From Streptomyces sp. NBC_00878 (GTDB lineage Bacteria > Actinomycetota > Actinomycetes > Streptomycetales > Streptomycetaceae), in NCBI RefSeq assembly GCF_026341515.1, contig NZ_JAPEOK010000001.1, positions 2,294,001 to 2,358,000 of the forward strand: a stretch of 64,000 bases of DNA, read 5' to 3'. The notes beneath the pieces are model-generated. The model made no database searches and had not been told where the DNA came from. It was given only the letters and a program-made list of their open reading frames with translations. Shown here piece by piece: positions 63,155 to 64,000 of the stretch. The first letter of the stretch is position 1, and every line of letters begins with the position of its first letter. Position numbers and translations under genes: made by a program.

Positions 63155-63987
63155 CAGCTCTTCACCGCCCCGGCGAGCATCCCGCCCGTGATCCGTTTCT
63201 GGATGACCGCGAAGACGACCAGCGAGGGCAGGGTCGCCAGGAACGCGGCCGCCGCGAGGGGCCCGAGGTCCGCCACGCCCTCCGCGCCGAGGAAGTGCGT
63301 GAGGACGACCGGAAGGGTCTGTTTCTCCGGGGTCTTGAGGAGCACCAGCGCGAAGAAGAACTCGTTCCACGCGCTGATGAACGCGAACAGCGCCGTGGCC
63401 ACGATCCCCGGCGCGAGCAGCGGGGCGGTGATCGAGACCAGCGTCCGCACCTTGCCGGCTCCGTCCACCGCCGCGGCCTCCTCCAGCTCGGTCGGCACGG
63501 CCCGTACGTACCCCACGAGCATCCACAGCGCGAACGGCAGCGCCCACACCACGTACACCATGATCAGACCCGCTACGGAGTTGATCAGCCGCAGGTTCTT
63601 CAGGACCAGGAACAGCGGGATGATCACCAGGGCGAACGGGAACGCCTGGCTGACCACGACCCAGCCGGTCGCCGCCTTCGCGAGCCGCGTGCGGTGCCGG
63701 GCCATGACGTACGCCATCGGGGTCGCGATCAGTACGGCGATCACCGCCGCGCCGACCGCCGCGATCAGCGAGTTCAACGCGGCGTCCAGCAGCGGCTGTT
63801 CGTCGAAGGCCTGCCGGAAGTTGGCGAGGGTCGGGTCCTTGGGGATCCAGGTCGGATGCAGACTCCCCAGCTCGCGCGGCGGTTTGAAGGCGGTGGAGAT
63901 CAGCCAGAGGAAGGGGAATGCGAGGAAGACGAGATACCCGAGGAGGGCGAGGTACTGGCTCGCGCGAGCCGATTTCCGTGTCCTCAC
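63154..63987 (-). CDS. ABC transporter permease (MalG-like)
   Basis: A 277-aa sugar-type permease with six hydrophobic segments and the EAA coupling loop (ELEEAAAVDGAGKVRTLVSI). The N-terminal LVFLAFPFLWLISTAFKPP is the usual first helix and periplasmic FKP motif. The GTG start at 63987 appears to overlap the preceding gene's TGA (GTGA), as expected for a MalF-MalG pair. Confidence 0.92.
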   Translation of the reverse strand: MRTRKSARASQYLALLGYLVFLAFPFLWLISTAFKPPRELGSLHPTWIPKDPTLANFRQAFDEQPLLDAALNSLIAAVGAAVIAVLIATPMAYVMARHRTRLAKAATGWVVVSQAFPFALVIIPLFLVLKNLRLINSVAGLIMVYVVWALPFALWMLVGYVRAVPTELEEAAAVDGAGKVRTLVSITAPLLAPGIVATALFAFISAWNEFFFALVLLKTPEKQTLPVVLTHFLGAEGVADLGPLAAAAFLATLPSLVVFAVIQKRITGGMLAGAVKS

Positions 63988-64000
63988 GCGTCCTCGCCTC
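63984..64000 (-). CDS. Upstream permease gene, last codons only (probable)
   Basis: Before the MalG-like GTG the minus strand reads codons for Gly-Glu-Asp-Ala followed by TGA at 63986-63984. The normal operon order (MalF-like before MalG-like) and the GTGA overlap suggest this is the end of the partner permease. Only five codons are visible. Confidence 0.4.

Overview
This is a stretch of a Streptomyces-type actinomycete chromosome. The evidence is the very high GC with third-position bias, rare TTA (bldA-dependent) codons, GTG starts, TGATG/ATGA-coupled genes, leaderless promoters, a serine/threonine kinase cluster with PQQ-propeller ectodomains, and an erm plus mgt macrolide-resistance pair of the kind known from S. 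lividans. No rRNA, tRNA or CRISPR array was found.

Layout. (1) 1-12190: an operon-like biosynthetic group. A partial FAD monooxygenase diverges from a tightly coupled series: SAM methyltransferase, a 1092-aa RebD/StaD/VioB-like tryptophan-dimer synthase homologue, a second FAD monooxygenase, an O-methyltransferase and a cation/proton antiporter. A LAL-type LuxR regulator faces them. Three of these genes carry TTA codons. No amino-acid oxidase partner is visible. (2) 12191-18204: a decayed IS3-family transposase fragment, then two transmembrane Ser/Thr kinases and a pseudokinase in one minus-strand run. (3) 18411-22673: housekeeping and regulatory genes (VOC protein, two AraC regulators, an NmrA-like oxidoreductase, a YihY/BrkB membrane protein).

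(4) 23465-31742: the most unusual locus. It encodes a membrane Pls-type (epsilon-poly-lysine-synthetase-like) C-terminal half that starts with its own carrier domain, a separate adenylation-carrier protein, a SyrP/TauD-like dioxygenase, and the SbnB/SbnA pair that makes L-2,3-diaminopropionate. I read it as a split, trans-adenylating poly- or oligo-diaminopropionate synthetase, possibly with hydroxylated residues. An AidB-like flavoprotein and a GAF regulator with a TTA codon follow.

(5) 37612-47189: a full assimilatory sulfate-reduction operon behind a conserved cysteine-type leader peptide and hairpin (sulfite reductase, 59-aa zinc ribbon, APS reductase, APS kinase, CysD, CysN, SsuABC-like ABC transporter, CbiX-type chelatase). 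(6) 47352-50183: a lower-GC accessory island with an XRE/TPR regulator diverging from three overlapping small genes, the last fused to a GNAT domain. (7) 50492-59037: metabolic and membrane genes (TIGR03086 protein, ketopantoate-reductase-like protein, aldo/keto reductase, transglutaminase-like protein, NTF2-like and DUF1697 proteins, MMPL transporter, CDP-alcohol phosphatidyltransferase with an in-frame minisatellite). (8) 59333-61712: an Erm rRNA methyltransferase and OleD/Mgt-type macrolide glycosyltransferase, with a leaderless 36-codon leader peptide before erm and an operator-bearing promoter before mgt. (9) 61853-64000: a sugar-type ABC transporter running off the right end.

All family calls come from reading motifs and recalling families. 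No database search was run.
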